Assembly (NCBI GenBank): GCA_017889705.1 | Contig: JAGGAB010000011.1 | Location: 36,249-100,248, forward strand | DNA length: 64,000 nt | Source of the DNA: Bacillota bacterium | Lineage (GTDB): Bacteria; Bacillota; Negativicutes; Sporomusales; Sporomusaceae | Direction of reading: 5' to 3' | Shown: positions 25,431 through 34,461 of the stretch, piece by piece | Layout: every line of letters begins with the position of its first letter | Numbering within the stretch: the first letter of the stretch is position 1 | Position numbers and translations under genes: made by a program | The notes under the pieces: generated by a model | Seen by the model: the letters and a program-made list of their open reading frames with translations, nothing else | Told to the model about the DNA's origin: nothing | The model's database searches: none

Positions 25431-26039
25431 ATTACGGAACAGTTATTTCAAGTAGTAATAGATTATATTGCTCTTTGGGGTTATACCGGAATCGTTGTCG
25501 GTATGGCATTAGAAAGTGCATGTATACCTGTCCCCAGTGAACTGATTTTTGGGTTTGCAGGATATTTAGTATATTTGGGTAAACTGGATTTCTTCACAAG
25601 TACAATTGCTGGAGTGGCTGGCGGACTGATAGGTTCGCTTATTGCCTATGCAATCGGATTTTACGGTGGACAACCTTTTGTAAATACATATGGCAAATAT
25701 TTATTCCTGTCAAAAAAACATGTTGATATTGCGCAACAGTGGTTTGACCGGTATGGGGTAAAGGCGACTTTTTTCAGTCGGCTGCTGCCGGTGGTTCGGA
25801 CGTTCATTTCGCTACCTGCCGGGTTTGCCAAAGTAAACTTAGTCAAATTTATATTGTATACTTTGTTAGGGTCGATACCCTGGACAATGGCATTAATTTA
25901 TGCCGGGAAATTGCTGGGGGAAAATTGGCGAATATTAAATTCTATAGGTCATGAGGCCAGTTTAGTTGTTGTTGCTTTACTTGCAGCTGCGGCAGGATAC
26001 TATTATTGGAAAAACCATATACAGTCCAAGCAGAACTAA
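25431..26039 (+). CDS. DedA family membrane protein, apparent AUU start
   Basis: DedA (SNARE-associated/VTT) proteins are integral membrane proteins needed for envelope homeostasis; some carry undecaprenyl phosphate or phospholipids across the membrane. Visible family parts are ALESACIPVPSELIFGFAGYLVYLG, GSLIAYAIGFYGGQPFV, FFSRLLPVVRTFISLPAGFAKV and LGSIPWTMALIYAG. The first ATG in frame (25503) has no ribosome site and would cut off EQLFQVVIDYIALWGYTGIV, which belongs to the family N-terminus. AGGAGG at 25420-25425 is placed to start at ATT 25431, giving 202 residues. Confidence 0.85.
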   Translation: MTEQLFQVVIDYIALWGYTGIVVGMALESACIPVPSELIFGFAGYLVYLGKLDFFTSTIAGVAGGLIGSLIAYAIGFYGGQPFVNTYGKYLFLSKKHVDIAQQWFDRYGVKATFFSRLLPVVRTFISLPAGFAKVNLVKFILYTLLGSIPWTMALIYAGKLLGENWRILNSIGHEASLVVVALLAAAAGYYYWKNHIQSKQN

Positions 26040-26082
26040 AATAGCAGTCTTACGGTTTGGGAAAGGATGAAAAGCGCAGGCT

Positions 26083-27723
26083 ATGGAGCAACAGGACAAA
26101 GGGAAACATAAGACTAACCGTCTCCTACAAGGCACACTTGTGTTGACAGTAGCGGGTATTGTTGTAAAAGTAATTGGTTCGCTTAACTGGATTATTTTGT
26201 CCCGGGTGTTGGGCGGTGAAGGAATTGGCCTGTATCAGATGGCATTTCCCATCTATCTACTGGCCCTTAGTTTGTCAACCGCAGGCATACCGGTGGCAAT
26301 ATCGATCATAACGGCTGAAAAGGTAGCGTTTCAGGATTATCGGGGCGCTAACCGGGTGTTTTATCTTTCATTGGCAATGCTTTCTGTGACAGGCATTGTG
26401 CTAAGTATGTTAGTTTACTTTGGGGCCGGCTGGCTGATTGAATATCGGATTATTCGCGATCCCAGAGCATACTACTCCTTGTTGGCACTTGCGCCGGCTA
26501 TTTTTTTAGTAACCTTGCTTTCCAGTTTTCGTGGGTATTTGCAGGGGTGGCAAAACATGACTCCCACTGCCGTGTCGCAAATTGTGGAACAGTTATTTCG
26601 CGTGGGAGCCATGCTGGTATTTGCCATTTTGCTATTGCCTCAGGGAATCGAGTATGCCGCTGGCGGTGCAAGCATGGGGGCCGGTGCCGGTGCGGCAGCA
26701 GGCCTATTTGTTTTGGTGTATTACTACTGGCGGCTGCGCCGAAAGTTTTCGCAGGAGAACCAATTGGAAACGGCACACTGCAAGCAGGAAGCGGCAGGCA
26801 GTATTGTGCGGCGTATTATAGTATTGGCATTGCCGGTTTCTTTTGCCAGTCTGATGCTGCCAATAGTGTCTAATTTAGATCTTTTGATTGTTCCTGTTCG
26901 CCTGGAGGTGGCTGGAAATACAGTAGAACAGGCAACAGAATTATTTGGTTATTTGACAGGTATGGGTGTGCCGTTGGTTAATCTTGCCACTATTATAACA
27001 GCTGCTTTAGCTACCAGTATTGTGCCGGCTGTATCTGAAGCCAAGGCGCTGGGGAATATCGGACAAGTTTGTGAACGGACAGCATCAGCCATGCGCCTCT
27101 CTAATATTGTTACAATTCCTGCTGTAGCCGGCCTATGGGTACTGGGAACGCCGATTGCGGATTTTGTGTATCATGCGCCACAAGCAGGCGAAGTGATAAA
27201 AGTTCTGGCGGTTGGGGTATATCTTTTAGGAATTCACCAAGTGACAACCGGGGTATTACAGGGTATGGGATATACGATATTGCCTGTTATCAATATGGGG
27301 ATTGCTGCAGTTGTAAAAGTGCTGTTAAATTGGAATTTAACGGCTATTCCTAGTCTAGGAATATTGGGAGCTGGCTGGGCAACCAATGCTGATATTGGTG
27401 TTGCCGCTTTATTAAACTTATATTTTGTAGCTAAATATACCGGCCTCCGCATGGATTGGCAAGGTCTGTTAAAATGTACGGTGGCTGCCTGTATAATGGG
27501 AGTAAGCATTGATTTTATCTTTCTATTTATGGTCCAAAATGGGTTTGGCGAGGCAGTGTCGACATTTTTAGTCATGTGCTTAGCGGCGCTTATTTATGGA
27601 ATTGTTCTTTTGCTGCTAGGCGGACTGACGGCGAATGATGTTAGCAGAATGCCGTTTTTGGGACCACGTTTATTGCATTTGTTTACGTATTTGGGAATAT
27701 TTAGGAATGCTCATACAAAATAA
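26083..27723 (+). CDS. SpoVB-like lipid flippase of the MOP/MATE superfamily
   Basis: A 546-residue protein with about 14 membrane helices. N-terminal features are QGTLVLTVAGIVVKVIGSLNWIILSRVLGGEGIGLYQMAFPIYLLALSLSTAGIPVAIS in sequence order (shown in the translated frame at about residues 17-75), typical of stage V sporulation protein B and related polysaccharide flippases. These transport lipid-linked precursors, in sporulation probably for cortex peptidoglycan. Presence supports a spore-forming host but does not prove it, since related flippases serve other polymers. It follows the DedA gene by 43 bases, likely one unit. Confidence 0.87.
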   Translation: MEQQDKGKHKTNRLLQGTLVLTVAGIVVKVIGSLNWIILSRVLGGEGIGLYQMAFPIYLLALSLSTAGIPVAISIITAEKVAFQDYRGANRVFYLSLAMLSVTGIVLSMLVYFGAGWLIEYRIIRDPRAYYSLLALAPAIFLVTLLSSFRGYLQGWQNMTPTAVSQIVEQLFRVGAMLVFAILLLPQGIEYAAGGASMGAGAGAAAGLFVLVYYYWRLRRKFSQENQLETAHCKQEAAGSIVRRIIVLALPVSFASLMLPIVSNLDLLIVPVRLEVAGNTVEQATELFGYLTGMGVPLVNLATIITAALATSIVPAVSEAKALGNIGQVCERTASAMRLSNIVTIPAVAGLWVLGTPIADFVYHAPQAGEVIKVLAVGVYLLGIHQVTTGVLQGMGYTILPVINMGIAAVVKVLLNWNLTAIPSLGILGAGWATNADIGVAALLNLYFVAKYTGLRMDWQGLLKCTVAACIMGVSIDFIFLFMVQNGFGEAVSTFLVMCLAALIYGIVLLLLGGLTANDVSRMPFLGPRLLHLFTYLGIFRNAHTK

Positions 27724-27738
27724 GAACCTAACATGTGA

Positions 27739-28839
27739 TCATTGCTGAGTTGCTGTATAGCCGACTATGCGTGCTAATGTTTTTACTCTGAGCGCATCAA
27801 CACCGCTAAAATTAATATTTGGAATATAATAGGTTTCCAGTTCATCATGCAATTTTTTTGCTTCATGAATATAAGCACCGGCTTTGCCAAACAGCTCCCA
27901 GAAAGTGTTACGGTCATAGTCAGTTACTGATTCCAGCCGTAAAACAATATCGGTGTTAAGGCAATCATTCATGTCGATAATTTCTGTGGCATTGGTAAAA
28001 GTTTGGCTGTGTGGCGGTGTTGAGGTTATTAGTGCGGTATCTAAAGACGGAATCATAATATGTTCCAGCTTAAGAGGATCAAGCGGGCAGTAGAAAGCTT
28101 CAATATCCAATCCTTTGGCGACAGCGGTGTTGGCAACTGTCGCGAGCAGGGTTGCTTTGCCTGTTCCAGGAAGTCCGGTAATAATATAGCGTTTGGAGAA
28201 ACCGTCACTGATTGAGTCAATATAATTTATCGGGCCAACAGGCGTAATCGCCGAGGCAAATAGTTTGCGCATTTTTCCATAACCGACGGTATTTATTCCG
28301 TTAAATAGTGTTGCCAAAAGGGTGGCAGCTTTTTGGTTGGCTGCATGGTAGTTCATGGCCTCATAATTGGCGGCTTCCCAATCGTCATAAACTGCTTTAG
28401 CGGCCTTGAGCATTCGGTAGGCACGTTGAAACCGCTTGCTGATTTCGTTGGTATAAGTGAAGATAGCTGTTTTATTATGAACCATTTTATCTTCATCCCA
28501 ATATTCACCAAGGTTGAGAATTTCATCTACACAGCCAGGATGTTTAGGATCGACGATATGGGGAGCGGTGCCATCGATTAAGGCCACACCGAGTTTGGGA
28601 ATGACCAGCCCGTCCAATGAGTGCGGGTCACTGGAACAATGATGATGTTCAACAGTATAACCATGTTCGGAGAGGGTTTGCCCGATTTTTTTCATAAATG
28701 TAGATTTGCCGACTCCCGGACCACCTTTTAAGAGAAAAATTCTTGTTGCATCGTTTGGTATTACATAATCATAATACGAGAAAAATCCCTGGGGGGTATT
28801 GCCGCCAGGGAACATGTGTCTGAGTTTTCCTCCGGCCAT
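27739..28839 (-). CDS. Two-domain P-loop ATPase (PRK06851 type), second Walker A altered
   Basis: A 366-residue soluble protein made of two similar halves. The first has an intact Walker A, LKGGPGVGKSTFMKKIG (about residues 37-53). The second has ITGLPGTGKATLLATVA (about 220-236), where the usual Ser/Thr after Lys is Ala. Each half then has a conserved Cys segment (HHCSSDPHSLDGLVIPKL in the first, FYCPLDPLKLEHIMIPSL in the second). This family is common in spore-forming Firmicutes but has no known role. The start is supported by AGGAGG. It converges on the SpoVB-like gene. Confidence 0.85.
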   Translation of the reverse strand: MAGGKLRHMFPGGNTPQGFFSYYDYVIPNDATRIFLLKGGPGVGKSTFMKKIGQTLSEHGYTVEHHHCSSDPHSLDGLVIPKLGVALIDGTAPHIVDPKHPGCVDEILNLGEYWDEDKMVHNKTAIFTYTNEISKRFQRAYRMLKAAKAVYDDWEAANYEAMNYHAANQKAATLLATLFNGINTVGYGKMRKLFASAITPVGPINYIDSISDGFSKRYIITGLPGTGKATLLATVANTAVAKGLDIEAFYCPLDPLKLEHIMIPSLDTALITSTPPHSQTFTNATEIIDMNDCLNTDIVLRLESVTDYDRNTFWELFGKAGAYIHEAKKLHDELETYYIPNINFSGVDALRVKTLARIVGYTATQQ

Positions 28840-28987
28840 TCTCGTTCCTCCTTTTACAATTGTAGTTAGCAGTTCTCTACAATGTATGATGCATGTTGGG
28901 CGAGTATATCAGAATTTAATGGCAGGAGTAGGATTTTTATTTGAAGTGTAGAATAAAAATTACTTAACCTTTTTTCAAGGAGCAATT

Positions 28988-29896
28988 ATGCGTAAAGAAA
29001 TGTATGGGTATCTTGCCGTTATTGCAGCTGCCTGTATGTGGGGAGTTGGCGGTTCGGCGGCTAAAGCCTTGTTTAATCAGAATATCACGCCCTTTTTGTT
29101 AGTGAAAATCCGCCTAACGCTGGCGTTTTTTTTAATGCTTATCGGGCTGGTCTGCTATAATCGACGCATGCTGTTCATTCCACGCCGGGAGATTGTTTAT
29201 TTTGCCATGCTGGGTGTTGGTGGGATGGCGTTACTAAACTTTTTTTATTTTTATACCATTAGTCTTATCAATGTAGCTACTGCTGTTTTTTTGCAGTATT
29301 TGGCTCCGGTATTTATCGCTGTCTATACCGTTGTATTTGAAAAGGAACCGCTGGGTATTAGGCGGGGAACGGCCATTGCTTTAGCAACAATGGGAGGACT
29401 GTTGATTATGCTGAACAACGGCGGGGGGATAGCAGTTAGTGCTATGGGGATTATGAGTGGTTTATTAGCCGCGTTATTTATGGCGTTTAATACCGTATAT
29501 GGGCGACGGGCAGTACGCGACTATCATCCGCTGACAGCGGTAACGTATTCGTTTGGGTTCGCCGGACTATTTTGGTGGCTGGTATCACCGGATGCCTGGA
29601 CGCCGGCAACAATTAATGCTGAAAATTGGTGGCTGTTTACTTATGTTGCCGTGTTTTCAACAGTGCTTCCTTTTTTGCTGTATTTTTTTGGTATACGCTT
29701 TTTATCTCCGACAAATGTAGGGGTTACTGCTTGTTTGGAGCCGGTAATTGCCGCTGTGGTCGCCTATGCATTTTTGGATGAAGTCATGGGCTGGATGCAA
29801 ATGCTGGGAGGCCTTTTAGTAATTCTGGCGGTAATTGTTTTGCAAACCGGTACTAAGCGTGAAACGGCTATGGAAAAAGCAGAAGAAACGGTATAA
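28988..29896 (+). CDS. EamA (DMT superfamily) transporter
   Basis: A 302-residue membrane protein with ten predicted helices in two EamA repeats (about residues 5-140 and 150-290); it starts MRKEMYGYLAVIAAACMWGVGGSAAK. The second repeat shows FLSPTNVGVTACLEPVIAAVVAYAFLDE, typical of drug/metabolite exporters. The substrate is unknown. The ATG follows AAGGAG. It precedes trmL by a short gap and may be cotranscribed with it. Confidence 0.9.
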   Translation: MRKEMYGYLAVIAAACMWGVGGSAAKALFNQNITPFLLVKIRLTLAFFLMLIGLVCYNRRMLFIPRREIVYFAMLGVGGMALLNFFYFYTISLINVATAVFLQYLAPVFIAVYTVVFEKEPLGIRRGTAIALATMGGLLIMLNNGGGIAVSAMGIMSGLLAALFMAFNTVYGRRAVRDYHPLTAVTYSFGFAGLFWWLVSPDAWTPATINAENWWLFTYVAVFSTVLPFLLYFFGIRFLSPTNVGVTACLEPVIAAVVAYAFLDEVMGWMQMLGGLLVILAVIVLQTGTKRETAMEKAEETV

Positions 29897-29910
29897 TTGG
29901 AGTGATTTTG

Positions 29911-30369
29911 ATGCATATTGTATTAGTGGAGCCGGAAATTCCCGGTAATACAGGAAACATTGCCAGATTGTGTGCAGCTACCGGCTGTGAGCTCCATCTG
30001 GTAAAGCCTTTAGGATTTTCCATAGAAGATAAGTATTTAAAGCGAGCTGGACTGGATTATTGGGACTTGGTTAAAGTGCATGTACATGAAAACTTTGATG
30101 AAGTGCTGGAAAAGTATCCAGACCATACTTTTTATTTTAATACTACCAAAGCCCGTAAAAGGCACAGTGATATTTCCTATCGATCTGACGACTTGCTGGT
30201 TTTTGGCAAGGAAACTGCCGGATTACCGCAGGAATTGTTACAGGCCTATCCGGATAATTGTATTCGTATCCCGATGATAGAAGACGCACGCTCACTTAAT
30301 CTGTCAAACGCAGCAGCTATTGTTGTATATGAAGCATTGCGGCAGCAGGAGTTTCCTGGATTAAGGTAG
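29911..30369 (+). CDS. trmL: tRNA (cytidine/uridine(34)-2'-O)-methyltransferase TrmL
   Basis: A 152-residue SPOUT-fold methyltransferase that modifies the wobble base of some leucine tRNAs using SAM. Typical segments are MHIVLVEPEIPGNTGNIARLC, LHLVKPLGFSIEDKYLKRAGLDYW, FGKETAGLP and IPMIEDARSLNLSNAAAIVVYEALRQ, the last forming the trefoil knot. ATG 29911 has GGAG eight bases upstream; a TTG at 29902 is less likely. Confidence 0.95.
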   Translation: MHIVLVEPEIPGNTGNIARLCAATGCELHLVKPLGFSIEDKYLKRAGLDYWDLVKVHVHENFDEVLEKYPDHTFYFNTTKARKRHSDISYRSDDLLVFGKETAGLPQELLQAYPDNCIRIPMIEDARSLNLSNAAAIVVYEALRQQEFPGLR

Positions 30370-30388
30370 TCTTTAGGATGGTGATATT

Positions 30389-31252
30389 ATGTATGCACAA
30401 TTTGGGCCGGCAGGAAATCCGGATGCATTTTATGCAGCAGGGCGCAAAGCTTCGGCAGATATGCCAGAATGGCTGGCCGCCCAGGAACTGTTTGCTTATG
30501 AGTATCAATGCAGCCGCGGTGTTACTATTAAGCAGTCTACAGCAGAACTAATTGGACAAAAAGCCGCACAATACAATATTAAGCTTAGCATTCATGCGCC
30601 GTATTATATTAGCTTAGCTACTGAAGATGAGACTACAGCCGCTAACACTGAGCGGCATTTTTTGCGGTCATTGGAAGTTGCTTTATGGATGGGGGCTGAC
30701 CGAATTGTATTTCATATCGGCGGTCCTGGTAAAGGAATAGACAGGCGTCAGGCGATGGAGCGAGCTAAACGTTTACTGGCAAAAATTCTGGAAAAAGCCG
30801 AGCTGCAGGGATTGACAGGACCAAAGCTGTTAGCGGAAACTATGGGTAAACAAAATCAATTGGGTTCACTTGATGAAGTGCTTGAATTATGCAGACTGGA
30901 TTCACGGGTTAGGCCAGCAGTTGATTTTGGGCACATGCATGCTGTGACTGGCGGCCAGTACATTACCAGCACAGAATTTGCTGCCGTATTTGCTAGAATT
31001 GGTGAGGAATTAGGAGCAGACGTTGCTCAAAATCTGCATATTCATTTTAGCCCGATTGAGTTTACCAAGGCTGGAGAAAAACGGCATTGGAGTTTTGGCG
31101 ATCCTTTCGGACCGCCGCATGAGCCGCTCTTGGATATTATAGCGACTCACGGCTATACTCCCAGGATAATCTGCGAGTCAGCAGGCACACAGGCCAAAGA
31201 TGCCAAAATCATGCAGGATTTTTATTTAGGTCTGTTGAAAAAAGATTTTTAG
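30389..31252 (+). CDS. TIM-barrel protein related to endonuclease IV
   Basis: A 287-residue AP-endonuclease-2 fold protein. Metal-site segments resemble Nfo: LSIHAPYYISLA, RIVFHIGGPGKG, LLAETMGKQNQLGSLDEV, RPAVDFGHMHA, LHIHFSPIEF and IICESAGTQAKDA. The divergence from classic Nfo (for example the missing Nfo-type N-terminus) leaves open whether it acts as an AP endonuclease or on a sugar substrate; endonuclease IV-like is the safer name. It lies 19 bases after trmL. Confidence 0.82.
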   Translation: MYAQFGPAGNPDAFYAAGRKASADMPEWLAAQELFAYEYQCSRGVTIKQSTAELIGQKAAQYNIKLSIHAPYYISLATEDETTAANTERHFLRSLEVALWMGADRIVFHIGGPGKGIDRRQAMERAKRLLAKILEKAELQGLTGPKLLAETMGKQNQLGSLDEVLELCRLDSRVRPAVDFGHMHAVTGGQYITSTEFAAVFARIGEELGADVAQNLHIHFSPIEFTKAGEKRHWSFGDPFGPPHEPLLDIIATHGYTPRIICESAGTQAKDAKIMQDFYLGLLKKDF

Positions 31253-31306
31253 CGTATACATACTAGTAATAAAGCATAAAATAGATGGTGAACTGGAGGA
31301 AGCATT

Positions 31307-31657
31307 GTGATTGTTCATGATAAAGCCCATGAGTTAGGGAGAACGCTGAGAAGTTCTGAGGAGTATCAGGCTTTTTTGGCTGCTAAGAAAAAGCTTGACG
31401 GTGAGCAGGCAAGCAAAACTATGGTGCAGGATTTTTTTAAGAAAAAACTGGCTGCCGAGTATGAACTCATGGCTGGAAATCCTGAAGACAAAGAAAAGTC
31501 TCAGGAACTGCAAAAAATGTATGAACTTATTGTTCTTAATACTACCGCAAGAGATTTTATTCATGCGCATATGCGTTTTCAGCAGTTAGCTGCTGATGTT
31601 TATAAAATAATTGGCGATGCGGTCGCCGAAGGAATGGATTTATTTGGTAAAGAGTAA
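31307..31657 (+). CDS. YlbF family regulator-like protein
   Basis: A 116-residue, almost fully helical protein of the YlbF/YmcA (Com_YlbF) family, with VHDKAHELGRTLRSSEEYQAFLAAKKKL and a central NPEDKEKSQELQKMYELI. In Bacillus, YlbF, YmcA and YaaT form a complex that adjusts RNase Y activity and development; the role here is by analogy. It starts with GTG 31307 behind GGAGGA. One base separates its stop from murB. Confidence 0.87.
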   Translation: MIVHDKAHELGRTLRSSEEYQAFLAAKKKLDGEQASKTMVQDFFKKKLAAEYELMAGNPEDKEKSQELQKMYELIVLNTTARDFIHAHMRFQQLAADVYKIIGDAVAEGMDLFGKE

Positions 31658-31658
31658 T

Positions 31659-32582
31659 ATGTTAATTTCTAAATCTGTAAATTTTGCTGCTGAACTGGAG
31701 AAAGCTGTTCCGGCACAGCGCTTACTGATAGATGAACCTATGTCCAAACATACTACCTTTCGGATTGGCGGTCCTGCTGATTATTTTGTGTTGCCTGAGA
31801 CTGTTCAAGAGGTAGCAGATGTTCTGCATATCGCCAAACAGTTTGCTGTACCTGTTACTGTGCTCGGGAATGGTTCTAATGTGTTGGTATTAGATCGCGG
31901 AATTCGCGGCTTGGTTCTAAAATTCGGGCCTGAGATGGCTAATATCCGGCATAGCGGCAATACTGTATTTGCGGGTGCCGGTGCACTCTTGGCCAATGTA
32001 TCGCGGTATGCAGCGCAATATGATCTGACTGGCTTTGAATTTGCTATTGGCATTCCCGGCAGTATCGGTGGTGCGGTATTTATGAATGCCGGCGCTTATG
32101 ATGGCGACATGAGCCAAGTAGTGCAAGCGGTCACTGCTGTATGCCAGGACGGCGGAGTAAAACGGTTTGAACGGGAAGCACTAAATTTTGGTTATCGCCA
32201 TAGTGTATTTCAGGAAACTGGCTGCCTCATCTGTGAAGTGGAATTAGCGCTGGAAAAGGGCATTAACACCTCAATTCGCGGGCGGCTGGACGATTATACC
32301 GAGAAGCGTCAGACAAAACAACCGATTGAGATGCCTAGTGCGGGCAGTACCTTTAAACGCCCACAAGGCCATTTTGCCGGAACACTAATTGAGAAAGCAG
32401 GCTTAAAAGGCGTTAGTGTTGGCGGTGCGCAAGTTTCAACCAAACATGCCGGCTTCATTATTAATGCAGGTGATGCAACCGCCCAGGATGTTCTGGCGTT
32501 AATTTGCAAAGTGCAGGATAGTGTGTATAAGCAGTTTGGTGTTTCTCTCCATCCTGAAGTTCGGATATTGGGGGACGCATAA
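31659..32582 (+). CDS. murB: UDP-N-acetylenolpyruvoylglucosamine reductase MurB
   Basis: Reduces UDP-GlcNAc-enolpyruvate to UDP-MurNAc in peptidoglycan synthesis, with FAD. The 307-residue protein has KHTTFRIGGPADYF, VLGNGSNVLVLDRGIRG, FAIGIPGSIGGAVFMNAGAYDG, NFGYRHSVFQ and PSAGSTFKRP (Ser proton donor), and LHPEVRILG (Glu). Length fits the short Gram-positive type. ATG 31659 is immediately after the ylbF stop; the frame is open upstream but overlaps ylbF. A terminator follows. Confidence 0.95.
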   Translation: MLISKSVNFAAELEKAVPAQRLLIDEPMSKHTTFRIGGPADYFVLPETVQEVADVLHIAKQFAVPVTVLGNGSNVLVLDRGIRGLVLKFGPEMANIRHSGNTVFAGAGALLANVSRYAAQYDLTGFEFAIGIPGSIGGAVFMNAGAYDGDMSQVVQAVTAVCQDGGVKRFEREALNFGYRHSVFQETGCLICEVELALEKGINTSIRGRLDDYTEKRQTKQPIEMPSAGSTFKRPQGHFAGTLIEKAGLKGVSVGGAQVSTKHAGFIINAGDATAQDVLALICKVQDSVYKQFGVSLHPEVRILGDA

Positions 32583-32617
32583 CAGTATAGCAACTATTGT
32601 CAAGAAGACCGGGAGCA

Positions 32618-32643
32618 AATTACTCCCGGTTTTACTATTGTGT
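32618..32643 (+). terminator. Terminator after murB
   Basis: Stem ACCGGGAG (32618-32625) with CTCCCGGT (32633-32640), seven-base loop and a short T run. Confidence 0.8.
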
Positions 32644-32722
32644 TGCAGGTATAAGGTGACAGAATGTAGAATTCAGAATTATATAGCATAATCAGCACAG
32701 TAACCAAAAAGGAGATGAGCCA

Positions 32723-34336
32723 ATGCATTTAACATTTTTAGGTGCCGCCGGCATGGTAACAGGATCCTCTTACTTATTGGAAATTGGCAATAAGAAATTT
32801 TTAATTGATTGTGGCATGTTTCAGGGATCAAAATCGATTACTGCACTGAACAGACGCCCGTTTCTCTTTAATCCGGGAGAGCTTGAGGCTGTGTTTTTAA
32901 CCCATGCGCATATAGATCATAGCGGCTTGTTGCCACGTTTGTGCAAATCAGGTTTTAAAGGCGCTATTTACGCGACCAAAGCAACTGCGGAATTATCGAG
33001 TATTATGCTACCTGACAGCGCTCATATTCAAGAGTTTGACGCGGAAGTTTCTAATCGTAAAGGGCAGCGGGCCGGACGCAAGCCGGTTGAGCCACTGTAT
33101 ACGGTTGATGACGCATATAGTTGTTTGCAGCAGTTTTCGCCTCAGCCATATGACATGACGGTAAAAATATCTGATGAGGTAACCGTTAGTTTCAGGGATG
33201 CCGGTCATATACTGGGTTCATCCATGATAGAAGTAATGGCAACAGAAAATGGCGAGACAACCAAAATTGTGTTTTCCGGTGATTTGGGTCAGCCTGATCA
33301 ACCCATTATCCGCAATCCGGCTATAATTGAACAGGCCGATTATCTTGTACTTGAATCAACTTATGGAGACCGAATCCATGATCCCAGTGATCCTATTGAA
33401 AAGCTGGCTCAATATATTAATGAGACGGTAGAGCGGGGCGGCAATGTTGTAATCCCTTCCTTTGCAGTGGGACGCACCCAAACGCTCCTTTATAATTTGC
33501 ATTTATTATTAAAAGAGGGTTTAATTCCGAAGATCCCGGTAATTGTTGATAGTCCGCTGGCTATTGCGGCAACTGAGATTTTCTTGAAAAATTCACAGGA
33601 ATATGATGCAGAAGCGTATGATTTACTATATAAAGACCAGGGCCAACCTTTGCAGTTTCCACAGCTGATGGTTGCCAAAACCGCAGAGGAATCCAAAGCC
33701 ATTAATAATCTGGATCGTCCTGCCATTATTATTTCGGCAAGCGGCATGGCTGATGCCGGCCGTATCCTCCATCATCTCAAGCATAATTTGTGGCGTCCGG
33801 AAAGTACCATACTGTTTGTCGGTTATCAAGCAGAAGGCAGTTTAGGGCGGCGGTTATTGGAGGGCTTTAAAAAAGTGCGGATAATGGGTGAAGAAATCAG
33901 TGTTAAGGCTACAATTGCCAATCTGGAAGGTTTTTCTGCCCATGCCGACAAAGAGCAACTGGTTAATTGGTTGCGTAATTTTAAGAACAAACCTGCTAAT
34001 ATTTTTATTGTTCATGGTGAAAAGGAAATGGCAGAGCCATTTTCTGCACTGCTTGCCGAACAGTTTGCTATTCCGTCCTATATTCCTAAGTATGGCGATG
34101 CTGTCAGTATAAACGGTCGCAAATGGCAGATTGAACCCTCTGCCATTACCACCTTTGAACCTGCTGTACAGCAGCTTAGAGAATATCTTGATGAAATGGA
34201 ACGCGAGTATCAGCAATTTAGAGCCAAAATGGAGGAACTGGTGCTTATCAACAACGGCAAACTTCCGGATGTGCTTAAACGGGTTGAAAAAGTACGGAAA
34301 TTTATCAAAAAAACACTTACTGATTTATGGTCGTAA
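32723..34336 (+). CDS. Beta-CASP metallo-beta-lactamase hydrolase (RNA-processing type)
   Basis: A 537-residue protein. MBL domain: [29 protein letters not shown] (metal site), [15 protein letters not shown] and [12 protein letters not shown]. Beta-CASP insert and RMMBL end: [42 protein letters not shown] and FIVHGEKE. Bacterial members related to CPSF/TTHA0252 are RNases, so RNA cleavage is likely. The last 70 residues form a charged helical tail ([15 protein letters not shown]...). It has its own AAGGAG ribosome site. Confidence 0.9.
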   Translation: MHLTFLGAAGMVTGSSYLLEIGNKKFLIDCGMFQGSKSITALNRRPFLFNPGELEAVFLTHAHIDHSGLLPRLCKSGFKGAIYATKATAELSSIMLPDSAHIQEFDAEVSNRKGQRAGRKPVEPLYTVDDAYSCLQQFSPQPYDMTVKISDEVTVSFRDAGHILGSSMIEVMATENGETTKIVFSGDLGQPDQPIIRNPAIIEQADYLVLESTYGDRIHDPSDPIEKLAQYINETVERGGNVVIPSFAVGRTQTLLYNLHLLLKEGLIPKIPVIVDSPLAIAATEIFLKNSQEYDAEAYDLLYKDQGQPLQFPQLMVAKTAEESKAINNLDRPAIIISASGMADAGRILHHLKHNLWRPESTILFVGYQAEGSLGRRLLEGFKKVRIMGEEISVKATIANLEGFSAHADKEQLVNWLRNFKNKPANIFIVHGEKEMAEPFSALLAEQFAIPSYIPKYGDAVSINGRKWQIEPSAITTFEPAVQQLREYLDEMEREYQQFRAKMEELVLINNGKLPDVLKRVEKVRKFIKKTLTDLWS

Positions 34337-34358
34337 ATGAAAATGCAATAAATTTAAT

Positions 34359-34387
34359 TTGACATATGGCATGTGGTATAATATAGT
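34359..34387 (+). promoter_or_regulatory. Promoter of typA
   Basis: TTGACA (34359-34364), 17-base spacer, TATAGT (34382-34387). The same hexamers and spacing occur in the aroF2 promoter. The leader to the start codon is about 68 bases. Confidence 0.75.
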
Positions 34388-34408
34388 GAAATGTGCATGA
34401 CACTACAG

Positions 34409-34433
34409 AAGGGTGCAATAACAGCATCCTTTT
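34409..34433 (+). promoter_or_regulatory. Hairpin in the typA leader
   Basis: An 8-bp stem with one G-U pair (34409-34416 with 34424-34431), seven-base loop, then TTTT. It lies between the promoter and the start codon, so it could be a weak attenuator or a temperature-sensitive leader element. This is a visual observation only. Confidence 0.4.
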
Positions 34434-34461
34434 GCTTATTATAGGGGAGGCTATTATTTTA

